A stretch of 64,000 nucleotides of DNA from NCBI RefSeq assembly GCF_024746815.1, contig NZ_CP080525.1, positions 3,263,501 through 3,327,500 on the forward strand. The letters are read 5' to 3'. This document shows, in pieces, positions 45,094-52,465 of the stretch (positions are counted from its first letter, which is position 1; the number at the start of each line of letters is the position of its first letter). Origin of the DNA: Mesorhizobium sp. AR07 (lineage in GTDB: Bacteria; Pseudomonadota; Alphaproteobacteria; Rhizobiales; Rhizobiaceae). Made by a program: the position numbers and the translations under genes. Under the pieces are notes generated by a model. That model was given only the letters and a program-made list of their open reading frames with translations. It did no database searches and had not been told where the DNA came from.

Positions 45094-45276
45094 CTAGGCT
45101 CTTCCCGATTTACCCCGGCGCTTAGGGTTAACTTTCGGCGTGATCGTCTCGATCCGCACCTTGTCGCCGATTTCCTTTGCCATAGACAGCGCCTTGTCCT
45201 TGGTGGTCAGCACCGTACGCCAGTGCGGCTTCTCGAAAACGCTCACGACGTAGGTTGTGGCCGGCTTGTTAGTCAT
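45094..45276 (-). CDS. Small protein of the PHWRT-TTKDKA family, intact copy 1
   Basis: A 60-residue protein (TTYVVSVFEKPHWRTVLTTK, DKALSMAKEIGDKVRIETIT, basic tail). An intact paralogue is at 49201-49368, and C-terminal remnants lie at 45998-46050 and 52252-52314. The predicted fold is a small mixed alpha/beta unit. The role is unknown; recurrence in this island suggests a duplicated accessory module. Confidence 0.62.
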   Translation of the reverse strand: MTNKPATTYVVSVFEKPHWRTVLTTKDKALSMAKEIGDKVRIETITPKVNPKRRGKSGRA

Positions 45277-45477
45277 CTCTGCCCCTGTGAGTTGAAGAGC
45301 CCGCGCTCCCGGCCGTCGGCGCGCGGCCGATCAGGCTAATCGCCCGATCTTCGGCAGGCGATGGCCCTCAGCCTCTTGTGCGCGGTTTGATTTAGCGCAA
45401 GGCGTTGGGTGCCAGCCGCGGGCAGGATGACGGGCGGGATGTAGAGCGCTTCTGCTGCCGTCCTTAAGGAGATTGTC

Positions 45478-45975
45478 ATGAAAAGAATATCGAGAAGGGC
45501 AGCAATCGGGCTCGCTGCCGTTATGCTCATGGCCGGCGGCGCCGGTGCCGCCCAGGCTGCTTCGACTGTCAAGGTCTCGCTGTGGGACAAGGGGGCGAGC
45601 GCGGAGATGCCGACGGGGCTCGCTTATGCGACGCCGGGCCTTGATATCACCAAGGCGACCATGGGGATCAAGGCGTCTCCGGGTTCGGTGAAGGCGGGCG
45701 CGGTCACATTCAAAGTGAAGAATGACTCCAAGGACACCATTCACGAGATGATCGTGATGTTTATGGCCGATCCAACCAAGCCGCTTCCTTATATCAGCAA
45801 CGAGAACCGCGTCGACGAAGACAAGGCTGGCGACAAGGGCGAGGTTTCGGAGCTCGATCCTGGCAAATCAGGCACATTGACCGTCGATCTGAAGGCTGGA
45901 AAATACCTGCTGATCTGCAACGTGCCAGGTCACTATGGGGCGGGCATGTGGGCTGAATTCACTGTCAATCCATAG
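45478..45975 (+). CDS. Exported cupredoxin-like copper protein
   Basis: A 165-residue protein. The Tat-type signal has KRISRRAAIGLAAVMLMAGG. The cupredoxin domain covers about 55-165 with putative ligands in DTIHEMIV (His) and LLICNVPGHYGAGM (Cys, His, Met). AAGGAGA precedes the start. It resembles sulfocyanin-like, plastocyanin-like domains often found beside copper or energy-metabolism genes, but none are adjacent. Confidence 0.82.
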   Translation: MKRISRRAAIGLAAVMLMAGGAGAAQAASTVKVSLWDKGASAEMPTGLAYATPGLDITKATMGIKASPGSVKAGAVTFKVKNDSKDTIHEMIVMFMADPTKPLPYISNENRVDEDKAGDKGEVSELDPGKSGTLTVDLKAGKYLLICNVPGHYGAGMWAEFTVNP

Positions 45976-45997
45976 GAATGCCGTTGGCTGCATGGAC

Positions 45998-46050
45998 CTA
46001 GCGATTCTTGGGCTTGATCTCTTCGATCTCGGCGCCCGCGCCGACTCTGT
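45998..46050 (-). pseudogene. C-terminal remnant of the PHWRT-TTKDKA family
   Basis: The minus-strand frame ends VGAGAEIEEIKPKNR before TAG, matching the family C-terminus (IEEITPK plus a basic end). Only about 16 residues remain before the frame meets the repeat that begins at 46049. Confidence 0.45.
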
Positions 46051-46177
46051 AGACTGACACCGCGACTAGGCGCATAGTTCGCCCATGTCGCTGCCTCAAC
46101 GCACCGATCTAACGAACGGAGCGCGGGCCGATCGGAGGGCCGATCTTCGGTAGGCGATGGAGGGCACCACCTGCCGC
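46049..46177. repeat. Composite of two repeats joined without a gap
   Basis: Positions 46049-46118 match 51861-51930 in 68 of 70 bases, including the first twelve codons of the gene at 51897. Positions 46119-46177 match 49413-49471 in 58 of 59. The two matches abut exactly at 46118/46119, marking a recombination joint between modules. Confidence 0.8.
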
Positions 46178-46196
46178 CATTGCGGACATGCCGCAA

Positions 46197-46406
46197 TCAT
46201 GTTCCAGCGAGCGAGGCGGCTAGGTGCGCGTGGTTGTTGAAGAGCGCCACCTTGTCGGGATAGGTGATCCTGATTTTCCGCCGGCATCCCTCGCACTCAT
46301 AGCTGGCGACGACGCGGAACCAGGAGCCAGTTTTGGTCAGGACCAATTGACAGTGCGGGCATTCGAAAGTCAGATCGAAAGACATTAGGCTCTGGGACAG
46401 AGACAT
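46197..46406 (-). CDS. Small zinc-ribbon-like protein
   Basis: A 69-residue protein. ATG 46406 follows GGAG at seven bases. FECPHCQLVLTKTG and ASYECEGCRRKIRITYPD supply two CxxC knuckles, consistent with one bound zinc. The C-terminus is Ala/His rich. It may bind nucleic acid or act as an adaptor; no partner is evident. Confidence 0.62.
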   Translation of the reverse strand: MSLSQSLMSFDLTFECPHCQLVLTKTGSWFRVVASYECEGCRRKIRITYPDKVALFNNHAHLAASLAGT

Positions 46407-46638
46407 TGCAGGGCTCCGAACACAGGCGGGAGCACCGAAGTTGGCTTCCAAGCGTCCGTATGCCGTAAGAAGACGGACGACCTGCGGACAGTATGCCTAT
46501 TGGGCCAATTGGCCAATGAATTCGTCGCGCCTCCTCTAGAGCCTCACCAGCGCGCGTTCACCCTGGCCGCTCTCCAACATCGGCGAAGCGCCCCGCACTT
46601 CCTGGCGGGTGCCTGTGGCCAGTCTGCGCTATTGGTTA

Positions 46639-46863
46639 TCATGCGTCCGTCTGGTCTTGCTCAATCCAGTCGCGCCAATGGGTAGGATGGACGTCGACAT
46701 GCATTCCACCAAGCGCGTGCTTCCACCCTTCCAAAGTCCTTTCGCAGGGAAATACCAGCGCGTGCATGCCTTCCTCGTCCAGAACGGCTAGTTCCAGGCT
46801 CTGGAAGAATGGCGCGTTGAGGATCGACTGCCACATCAAACCATCATGCGCCCACTCAGTCAC
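46639..46863 (-). CDS. Hypothetical protein, 74 residues
   Basis: A frame from GTG 46863 encodes an acidic, Trp-rich protein (LELAVLDEEGMHALVFPCER, then EGWKHALGGMHVDVHPTHWR). The composition looks coding. It lies just past the terminator of the prophage-like genes upstream. No family recognised; the start is uncertain. Confidence 0.45.
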   Translation of the reverse strand: MTEWAHDGLMWQSILNAPFFQSLELAVLDEEGMHALVFPCERTLEGWKHALGGMHVDVHPTHWRDWIEQDQTDA

Positions 46864-46875
46864 TTTTCGTGCAGT

Positions 46876-46900
46876 AAAAAAAACGGGCCTATGCCGCCCG
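46876..46900 (-). terminator. Intrinsic terminator of the 47.4-46.9 kb gene group
   Basis: On the minus strand a CGGGC stem with a seven-base loop is followed by eight T residues. It overlaps the stop codon of the gene ending at 46889. Confidence 0.6.
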
Positions 46901-47389
46901 CTTCTCGCCTTCGCTGATCCTGACCTTGCGCATCTTGCCTTGACCGGCCGGCTTAAAGGCGACGATCGGCGCCGACCTGAGTTGCCTGGCGTAGAGATAG
47001 ATCATCCCGGTAAGCGCATGGCGCTGGTGGACCACGCCGCGCAACTCATTCACCATCGCCATGATCGGCCCCAAGGGCAGCGCATCGAACATCTCGAGCA
47101 GCGCCGAGGTCTTTCCCTCGACCAGATCGGGACAGGCCCGCAATAGGTCACTGATGGCCCACAGCGAGGTTTCGTCGATCAGGGCGTTGTTACCCCTGCC
47201 TTCGGCCAGGATGCACAGCACAAGCCGCGCATGCTCGACGCCATGGCGATCAATGATCCATCGGATAGTACCTACAGCACGGGTTTCGCCGGGCTGAGGG
47301 TAAAGGTGCGCGCCGACGATCCGAACGTCGAATTCCTGGCAGAGCGCTTTCACGCGAGGATCGGAGACTGCGCCGGTTCTATCGGCCAT
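46889..47389 (-). CDS. Prophage-associated hypothetical protein, 166 residues
   Basis: The protein has ETRAVGTIRWIIDRHGVEHA, RLVLCILAEGRGNNALIDET and LRGVVHQRHALTGMIYLYAR. A decayed copy with an internal deletion is at 50410-50867. The start overlaps the previous stop (TAATG). It is third in a minus-strand group after a tape-measure fragment, so it is likely phage-derived. Function unknown. Confidence 0.62.
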   Translation of the reverse strand: MADRTGAVSDPRVKALCQEFDVRIVGAHLYPQPGETRAVGTIRWIIDRHGVEHARLVLCILAEGRGNNALIDETSLWAISDLLRACPDLVEGKTSALLEMFDALPLGPIMAMVNELRGVVHQRHALTGMIYLYARQLRSAPIVAFKPAGQGKMRKVRISEGEKRAA

Positions 47390-47715
47390 TATGCTTGCCC
47401 CTTCGGTTCTGCCTTGGCGAGTCCCGCAGCGAGCGCACGTTCATTCATATCATCGGTCGCGCCGGCTAGTTGGATGACAAAATCTGACACCCATTCCCTG
47501 CACATCGTGAAGCGCTGAATGGTGCCGTCCGGCTTATAGAACTGGAAGGCCAGGTATGCGCCGTCGTCGGATGTTCCCAACCAATAGCGCTTGATCAACA
47601 CATCTTCGAAGCTGCCAAATTGGGCTTTAAAGTTTGCGCGGTTATGCTCGACCATGTGAGTGAACTCTGGCGGCGCTTTCCACCATTTCTCAGCGGTCAT
47701 GTCCTTATCGACCAT
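47389..47715 (-). CDS. Prophage-associated small protein, copy 1
   Basis: A 108-residue protein with a MVDK start and EKWWKAPPEFTHMVEHNRAN, GSFEDVLIKRYWLGTSDDGA and AGLAKAEPKGQA. A paralogue with about 60 percent identity is at 58484-58804. In both places its start overlaps the end of a tape-measure-type gene by 11 bp. It may be a minor tail or assembly protein. Confidence 0.68.
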   Translation of the reverse strand: MVDKDMTAEKWWKAPPEFTHMVEHNRANFKAQFGSFEDVLIKRYWLGTSDDGAYLAFQFYKPDGTIQRFTMCREWVSDFVIQLAGATDDMNERALAAGLAKAEPKGQA

Positions 47716-48100
47716 TGACGGACCTCAGAGCGTCACGAAGGCCCAAAGCCACCTGCCTGCGCATTTCGGCCATGCTGTCCTTGGATGGCGGCGTATTGCC
47801 GTTCCAGTTGTGAGTCTGGTTGATGGTGATCGGGCGATTGTCGGCGGCGGATGCGGCTTGGGATGTCGACCCCTGGCCCTGCATCGCCTTCATTTGGCCG
47901 GGCGTGAAAATGCCGACCGTCTCATCGGGTGACTTGAAGAACCGGACCTGTTGGGTATCACCGGGCGCGATCATGCCACCGGTTGAGAACCCTGCCGCCT
48001 TGTTCGATGCGGCGAGAGCCTGTGCATAGGCTTGGGCATATCCCGCCCTTGCACTCATCACAGTCGGGTTGCCAATCGAGGTGCTAGCCAGTAACGACAT
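47705..48100 (-). pseudogene. Phage tail tape-measure protein, C-terminal fragment, copy 1
   Basis: The 131 residues contain the C-terminal features of tape-measure proteins: FSTGGMIAPGDTQQVRFFKS, PDETVGIFTPGQMKAM, a NITINQT-like strand (RPITINQTHNW) and the closing LRDALRSVNGR. The large coiled-coil N-terminal part is missing. An ATG at 48100 is probably fortuitous. The break lies beside the MucR-type gene. Confidence 0.7.
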
Positions 48101-48171
48101 AAGTGAACAACACGCCTAGCGGACTGTGCCCCCCCGCTGGAGGTGGCATATTTCAAGAATGGGAATTCGAA

Positions 48172-48615
48172 ATGACCGAAGACGCTGACACTCGCACGGG
48201 TGAGTTTGTTGAACTGACGGCAGATGTTGTCGCGGCCTACGTTCAGAACAACCCAGTCCCTGTCGCAGAACTACCTAACCTGATTGCGTCAATTCATTCC
48301 TCACTGTCTGGCCTCAGCCAGGCAAAACCCGTCGAGCAGCAGGTCCAAGCGCCCGCCGTAAACCCTAAGAAATCGATATTCCCCGATTACATCATTTCGC
48401 TGGAAGACGGTCGCAAGTTCAAGTCCATGAAACGGCACTTGGGCTTGCTTGGAATGACGCCAGACCAATACCGTGCGAAATGGGGTTTGGCTAAGGACTA
48501 TCCTATGGTGGCGCCAAATTACGCTGCACAGCGCTCTGCCCTGGCGAAGTCGATTGGCCTAGGCCGCAAGGCAACGCCGGTCAAGACGGCGCCTGCGAAG
48601 CGGAAGGCGAGGTGA
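48172..48615 (+). CDS. Ros/MucR family transcriptional regulator lacking zinc ligands
   Basis: A 147-residue regulator from ATG 48172. The N-terminus (ELTADVVAAYVQNNPVPVAE) is the MucR oligomerisation part and the C-terminus the Ros DNA-binding domain (DYIISLEDGRKFKSMKRHLG, MTPDQYRAKWGLAKDYPMVA). The usual Cys of CLEDG is Ser here, and the later His position is replaced (GLLGM). Zinc-free Ros homologues are known in Mesorhizobium loti, so DNA binding may persist. MucR proteins repress exopolysaccharide, motility and symbiosis genes, and silence AT-rich DNA. Confidence 0.87.
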   Translation: MTEDADTRTGEFVELTADVVAAYVQNNPVPVAELPNLIASIHSSLSGLSQAKPVEQQVQAPAVNPKKSIFPDYIISLEDGRKFKSMKRHLGLLGMTPDQYRAKWGLAKDYPMVAPNYAAQRSALAKSIGLGRKATPVKTAPAKRKAR

Positions 48616-48902
48616 CACGCCTCTCCATCGCCGAAGAGCTTGAGAGCGCCGCCGACCGCATCGCGGACGTGTCGCGGCCGGATCTGCAGATCATCCTTCG
48701 CCGCGCTGCCTTGATGCTCCGGAACGTCGCTGGCGTGCCGCTGGAGCCCGCGATGGAAGACGCGCTGAACTCCATAGCCGCTGAAATGAAAATTGGCCGG
48801 TCGGACCTCATTCAGATCGTACTGCGAGAGTGGCTGGAAACGAACGCTTATCTGCCTGTCCGGATGATCGACGAGGAAAGCGAAACCGATGGCAGTGCTT
48901 AG
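48612..48902 (+). CDS. Hypothetical protein coupled to the MucR-type gene
   Basis: A 96-residue protein from GTG 48612, which overlaps the MucR stop (GTGA). The C-terminal half (ALNSIAAEMKIGRSDLIQIV, LREWLETNAYLPV) resembles a ribbon-helix-helix-like or small helical domain. The central LQIILRRAALMLRN recurs in the small frame at 51688-51864. Coupling suggests that it works with the regulator. Confidence 0.58.
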   Translation: MTRLSIAEELESAADRIADVSRPDLQIILRRAALMLRNVAGVPLEPAMEDALNSIAAEMKIGRSDLIQIVLREWLETNAYLPVRMIDEESETDGSA

Positions 48903-48980
48903 GTCGAAGCGGTCGCGGCGACATTAACTACGTCGCCATCTCCAATGGACCTATAGCGTCGGCTGGACCGTTTCCCCATT

Positions 48981-49223
48981 ATGGAAAATCACCAGCACAG
49001 ATTTTACTGTCACATTGAAGCCGGCGGAACCTGGGGAGTTTGGGACCGCACCGCCAACAGGCCAGTGAGGCTAGGAGGCGGTGATCTCCACCACTGCACA
49101 TCCCAACGAGCACACGCCGCAGCGGGCGTGCTGACCCGGATTTATGATAATGGACTGGATGCGCTTGCCGTGCGTCTGGCAGGGGTAGCCAACCTGAAGA
49201 TCATCGCTTCACCTTCGGCGTGA
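48981..49223 (+). CDS. Hypothetical protein, 80 residues
   Basis: ATG 48981 opens ENHQHRFYCHIEAGGTWGVW and continues AAAGVLTRIYDNGLDALAVR, which reads as a small mixed fold with aromatic strands. The stop overlaps the convergent gene ending at 49201 by 23 bp. The ribosome site is weak. Confidence 0.45.
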   Translation: MENHQHRFYCHIEAGGTWGVWDRTANRPVRLGGGDLHHCTSQRAHAAAGVLTRIYDNGLDALAVRLAGVANLKIIASPSA

Positions 49224-49368
49224 TCTCCTCGATCTGCGCCTTAACGCCATCTTGGACCATCGCCTGTTCAAGCGCGTCCGCTTCTGCCTTGTCCTTGGTG
49301 GTCAAAATCGTTCGCCAGTGCGGCTTGTCGACGCTCACAATGTAAGTCGTTGCGGGCTGTTCAGTCAT
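49201..49368 (-). CDS. Small protein of the PHWRT-TTKDKA family, intact copy 2
   Basis: A 55-residue protein (TTYIVSVDKPHWRTILTTKD, ALEQAMVQDGVKAQIEEITP). It aligns throughout with the protein at 45094-45276, apart from a few extra residues before the C-terminal strand. The upstream DNA contains the repeat at 49413-49471, of which variants also lie upstream of copy 1. Confidence 0.6.
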   Translation of the reverse strand: MTEQPATTYIVSVDKPHWRTILTTKDKAEADALEQAMVQDGVKAQIEEITPKVKR

Positions 49369-49412
49369 TCACTTCCCCTGATGATTGGAAGCCCGCGCCC
49401 CTCTGGCGGAGA

Positions 49413-49471
49413 GAGCGCGGGCCGATCGGAGGCCCGATCTTCGGTAGGCGATGGAGGGCACCACCTGCCGC
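49413..49471. repeat. 59-bp repeat upstream of small-gene copy 2
   Basis: Matches 46119-46177 in 58 of 59 bases. A shorter, diverged version (CGCCCGATCTTCGGCAGGCG) occurs near 45342, upstream of copy 1. The segment GAGCGCGGGCC can pair with GCCCGCGCCC at 49391-49400, forming a hairpin in the leader. Confidence 0.7.
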
Positions 49472-49532
49472 AAGCAAGCATTTAGATGCTGCTAATGTTC
49501 CGTCAAGCCGGTTCCGCTAATGGACCTTGGCG

Positions 49533-49811
49533 TCAGCCCTTCTTTATCGCCTCTCTCAGTGCAGTAGCTGCCTCGGGCCGACCGGCTGTTTGCTGGCTCT
49601 CGGGAGTAATCTCCCCCGCCTCCTGTTCGATGTTTCTTCGTCCCCTATAGACGAGCCTGAACACGAGCGCGAAATACCCGACCTGCAACACAACAGCCGC
49701 GATGACGCCCCAGATTACCCCCTTCATAATGGACCCCGTGTCGAGATAGGCCCAAGCCGCGACGACCACCGCCGTCGTCAGCATCCCCACCAGAAACTGC
49801 GGAAAATACAT
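49533..49811 (-). CDS. SyrA/ExoX-type small membrane protein
   Basis: A 92-residue protein from ATG 49811. The N-terminus YFPQFLVGMLTTAVVVAAWA and the second helix VIWGVIAAVVLQVGYFALVF match the exopolysaccharide production repressor family. A basic YRGRRN segment and a polar tail follow. In rhizobia SyrA and ExoX tune exopolysaccharide synthesis. Its closeness to a MucR-type regulator, another exopolysaccharide controller, is suggestive. Confidence 0.72.
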   Translation of the reverse strand: MYFPQFLVGMLTTAVVVAAWAYLDTGSIMKGVIWGVIAAVVLQVGYFALVFRLVYRGRRNIEQEAGEITPESQQTAGRPEAATALREAIKKG

Positions 49812-50023
49812 CGCCCCAACCCTTTGCCGTTCCCCAACGGCCTCCCTCCTGCAAAATCTCATTAATTTAGCAGGCACGCAAGTACTATTAGCAGCCTCTA
49901 ATGTTCCATTAGCCTATATCGCAAAAGGAAACCGGCACCAGATGGCTGTGGGGACTGCGGCAGGATTTTTTTGGAGGAACTCTCTTACCTGCATTCGACG
50001 CCTAGAATGCCAGACGGATCAGC

Positions 50024-50146
50024 CTATCCATGCAGAAGCATATAGACGATCCCGACTACGCCCACGAGCGCATAGACGCCAAGAAGGAATCGGACAGGGA
50101 AGAAGTCACGCCCCGAAAGCCCGGAGCCGGCGCCACGCTTGCCCAT
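50024..50146 (-). CDS. Tiny membrane protein, 40 residues
   Basis: The minus-strand frame ATG 50146 to TAG 50024 encodes a basic N-terminus (GKRGAGSGLSGRDFFPVR) and one hydrophobic helix (FLLGVYALVGVVGIVYML). This fits a single-pass inner-membrane microprotein. The plus-strand frame over the same DNA looks less natural. No ribosome site of note. Confidence 0.45.
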   Translation of the reverse strand: MGKRGAGSGLSGRDFFPVRFLLGVYALVGVVGIVYMLLHG

Positions 50147-50358
50147 GGCAATACTAGATTCCACACACTTGCGCTTGTCGCCCTTCATTTGGATGGAGCC
50201 TTAGCCTCTAAGAGCCTCACCAGCGAGCGTCCCGCCGGCCGCTCCTACACCGCCGAAGGGTCCCCGCGCGTCCCCTGGCACCTGCTGGCTTGGGATTGCG
50301 CTCGTATTAGCTGTAGCGCAGATTGCGAGTCGGCCGGGTGCTCTATCACTTCCGGTCA

Positions 50359-50401
50359 GGCCCGACAGCCCTATGGCCCCCCGCCGAGAGACTGTCGGGC
50401 C
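50359..50401. repeat. GGCCCGACAG hairpin
   Basis: GGCCCGACAG (50359-50368) and CTGTCGGGCC (50392-50401) form a perfect 10-bp stem. A sister hairpin with GGCCCGACA arms is at 51479-51518. There is no T tract, so a terminator role is uncertain; both may be copies of one dispersed element. Confidence 0.55.
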
Positions 50402-50409
50402 GCCCGTAT

Positions 50410-50867
50410 CTATACCGCCCGCTTCTCGCCTTCGCTGATCCTGACCTTCCGCATCTTGCCACGGTCGGCCCGCTTGAAGGCGATCGGCGCCGACCTGAGT
50501 TGCCGGGCGTAGAGGTAGATCATGCCGGTAAGCGCATGGCGCTGGTGCACCACGCCCCGGAGTTCATTCACGGTGGCCAGTTGCCCTTGCCCTCGGCAAG
50601 GATGCACATCACCAGCCGCGCGTGCTCGGCGCCGTGCTTGTCGATCAGTCGGCGGATGGTACCCGTCGCACGGGTCTCGCCTGGGTCGATTGCGATAGGA
50701 GTTGCGTGGCTCCGGTCGTTTTGCGCAAGTAACGAGATCGCATCAGGCAGTCCTCCCCCTGAAGGCAGGCATAGCACGGAGGGCTGAATCGGCAAATCGT
50801 CGAGCACACCCTTGCGGGCGAAGCTTATGTTGGCAGCTTCTTGCCGAGCTGTCTGGAGCAGGCTCAT
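50410..50867 (-). pseudogene. Decayed copy of the 166-residue prophage gene
   Basis: Two frames together reproduce the protein at 46889-47389. The upstream part has DPGETRATGTIRRLIDKHGA and EHARLVMCILAEGKGN; the downstream part has ELRGVVHQRHALTGMIYLYA and MRKVRISEGEKRAV. About 45 central residues are missing and the frame changes near 50580. The first 55 residues (from ATG 50867) are unrelated to the intact copy, so a fusion at the 5' side is likely. Confidence 0.68.
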
Positions 50868-50961
50868 CCAGTCAGGGAACCTATTTCGCTGAGGGAACTA
50901 TTTCGCTTCGACGACGTTTGTGGATAAGCAGAAATAGTGCCCAATCAGCGAGGACTTGATC

Positions 50962-51329
50962 ATGAAGTTCCTGTCCGGCATGGCGGCCGCCTTGATATCA
51001 ACCTTTGTGCTAACGAGCACTGTTTCTGTTGATGCCGCACCGATGTTCGTGCCTAAGGCACAAAGTGCGCAGCTGGTGTGATCCAAATTCGGGATGGCGC
51101 CAGATGGCGCCACAGGGGTTACTATCGGCCAGGATACGGCGGATATGACGACTCCTTCCCAAGCGGGATTGTCGCCGGAGCACTGATTGGCACCATGTAC
51201 GGCGGCGGTTATTACGGCGACCCGTATTACGAGGCGCAATATCGCCCGTACTACCGATACCACCATAGGTACCACCACCGACACTACTACCACCACAGGT
51301 ATGGTGGCGGCCTTTCATCATTTTGGTGA
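50962..51329 (+). pseudogene. Frameshifted exported His/Tyr/Gly-rich protein
   Basis: ATG 50962 opens a signal peptide (FLSGMAAALISTFVLTSTVS) and continues MFVPKAQSAQLV before TGA. In another frame, starting at GTG 51078, the sequence continues VIQIRDGARWRHRGYYRPGY and a His/Tyr-rich end (YYRYHHRYHHRHYYHHRYGG). Joining LV to the second frame needs removal of two bases in CTGGTGTGATC, so GT-repeat slippage is the likely cause. The layout is of the BA14K/RcnB-like secreted type. Confidence 0.62.
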
Positions 51330-51687
51330 AGCTGCGGCTGGGATAGGCTGCTCACACAGGGCCTCACTAGCGCGCGTTTCATGGCTAGCACAGCCGTTCG
51401 AATGATGCCATTCGGTTAGGTTGGGCGCATGTTTGCTCCAGCCGGTGCCACACCTCGTCCCCCGAAGCTCGCCGGTTAGGCCCGACATCCGCCCGGCCCA
51501 ACCTCTGGCTGTCGGGCCGCTCTAAGATGTGCCAAGCGGCGGGGTTCTTCATCGGTTGGGAAAATGTAGTGGCGAGTTGTCACGCTCACGACCCCTCTCC
51601 TTTTTCACGGCGTCCCCATGCCAATGAAAGCGCGGAACCTCTGTGGATTGCAAGACATCAAGTCGCTAGCGGCAGTTTGCCGGGGAG
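51330..51687. other. No supported gene; contains dispersed repeats
   Basis: Apart from the hairpin at 51479 and a GCCTCACTAGCGCGCGTTTC repeat near 51361, I see no coding signal. Similar repeat text occurs near 46543 and 50213, so this is probably module-boundary DNA. Confidence 0.35.
51479..51518. repeat. GGCCCGACA hairpin, second copy
   Basis: GGCCCGACA (51479-51487) pairs with TGTCGGGCC (51510-51518). Same arms as the hairpin at 50359-50401, different loop. The preceding DNA at both sites contains variants of GCCTCACCAGCGCGCGTT, also present near 46545. Confidence 0.5.
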
Positions 51688-51864
51688 ATGGTCGGCGCCA
51701 CCTTGCGGGATGCTGAGCGCGCCCAATCGCATCGGGGTATTCCAGACGCGGACCTGCAGGTCATCCTTCGACGTGCAGCGTCGATGGTGAGAAGCGTGCC
51801 GGCTGAAGCTTCTCGAAGAATGCATAGACTGGCTGCCTCACCGGCACTGATGCCGGCTACGTAG
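51688..51864 (+). CDS. Small frame related to the gene at 48612
   Basis: ATG 51688 encodes 58 residues with ADLQVILRRAASMVRSVPAE, similar to the LQIILRRAALMLRN core of the 96-residue protein. The rest differs. It may be a truncated duplicate that retained an open frame. Confidence 0.35.
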   Translation: MVGATLRDAERAQSHRGIPDADLQVILRRAASMVRSVPAEASRRMHRLAASPALMPAT

Positions 51865-51930
51865 ACTGAGACCGCGACAAGGCGCATAGTTCGCCCATGT
51901 CGCTGCCTCAACGCACCGATCTAACGAACG
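51861..51930. repeat. 70-bp repeat covering the start of the gene at 51897
   Basis: Matches 46049-46118 in 68 of 70 bases. Here it runs naturally into the small gene at 51897, so this is the original context and 46049 the displaced piece. Confidence 0.75.
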
Positions 51931-52064
51931 ACAATGGCAAACCAGAAGACCATCTGGTGGCGGCTATTGCCGCCCTTTACGCTGCCGTCAAGGGGCTAGA
52001 TGCGTCCCTTGAAGTGATTGCCGGCAAGATCAAAGCTCCTGCTGAGGGAGCGTCGCAGCGTTGA
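51897..52064 (+). CDS. Small hypothetical protein, 55 residues
   Basis: ATG 51897 to TGA 52062-52064. The product has an N-terminal SLPQRTDLTNDNGKPEDHLV and a helix AAIAALYAAVKGLDASLEVI. A predicted soluble helical hairpin. Its stop overlaps the TTG start of the next gene, indicating a two-gene operon. A 5' fragment of this gene is duplicated at 46085-46118. Confidence 0.6.
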   Translation: MSLPQRTDLTNDNGKPEDHLVAAIAALYAAVKGLDASLEVIAGKIKAPAEGASQR

Positions 52065-52249
52065 CCTATACGGTGATTTGGTACGGGAAACAGGGGATCG
52101 TTGAAAAGACGCCCTTCGATGCCGAGAAGGCTGCGAGGGACCACGTCTTTACTACCTTTCCCCATCGAAAGCGGGATGACGGCGTCGTTGCGGTGGAAAT
52201 ACGCAAAGACGACGGAACGGTTGTTTTCAGTCGAGCAGGAGGTAGCTAA
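52061..52249 (+). CDS. Small hypothetical protein, 62 residues, coupled
   Basis: TTG 52061 (TTGA overlap) with GAGGGAG about eleven bases upstream. The product TYTVIWYGKQGIVEKTPFDA and VVAVEIRKDDGTVVFSRAGG reads as a small beta-rich domain with one helix (EKAARDHVFTTFPHR). Family unknown to me. Confidence 0.58.
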   Translation: MTYTVIWYGKQGIVEKTPFDAEKAARDHVFTTFPHRKRDDGVVAVEIRKDDGTVVFSRAGGS

Positions 52250-52251
52250 AA

Positions 52252-52314
52252 TCAGCGCTGCGGCTTCGGCGTAATCTCCTCGACTCGGACGTTGTCGCCG
52301 ATCTCCTCGGCCAT
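52252..52314 (-). pseudogene. C-terminal remnant of the PHWRT-TTKDKA family, 20 residues
   Basis: The frame MAEEIGDNVRVEEITPKPQR matches MAKEIGDKVRIETITPK of copy 1. The N-terminal two-thirds are gone. Confidence 0.6.
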
Positions 52315-52465
52315 CGCGCCTGAGCCTTCGGGGTGTCCGCCATTGGCTTGCCTCACTGTCTCGAAGACCCGCCGCTTACGGGATGAGACAGGCTGAAGTT
52401 TCACCGCTCGTCTAGGCAGTTAGGCCACGTTGGCTAAATGCGTAACGCCTTTGTATCCTTGGGCG

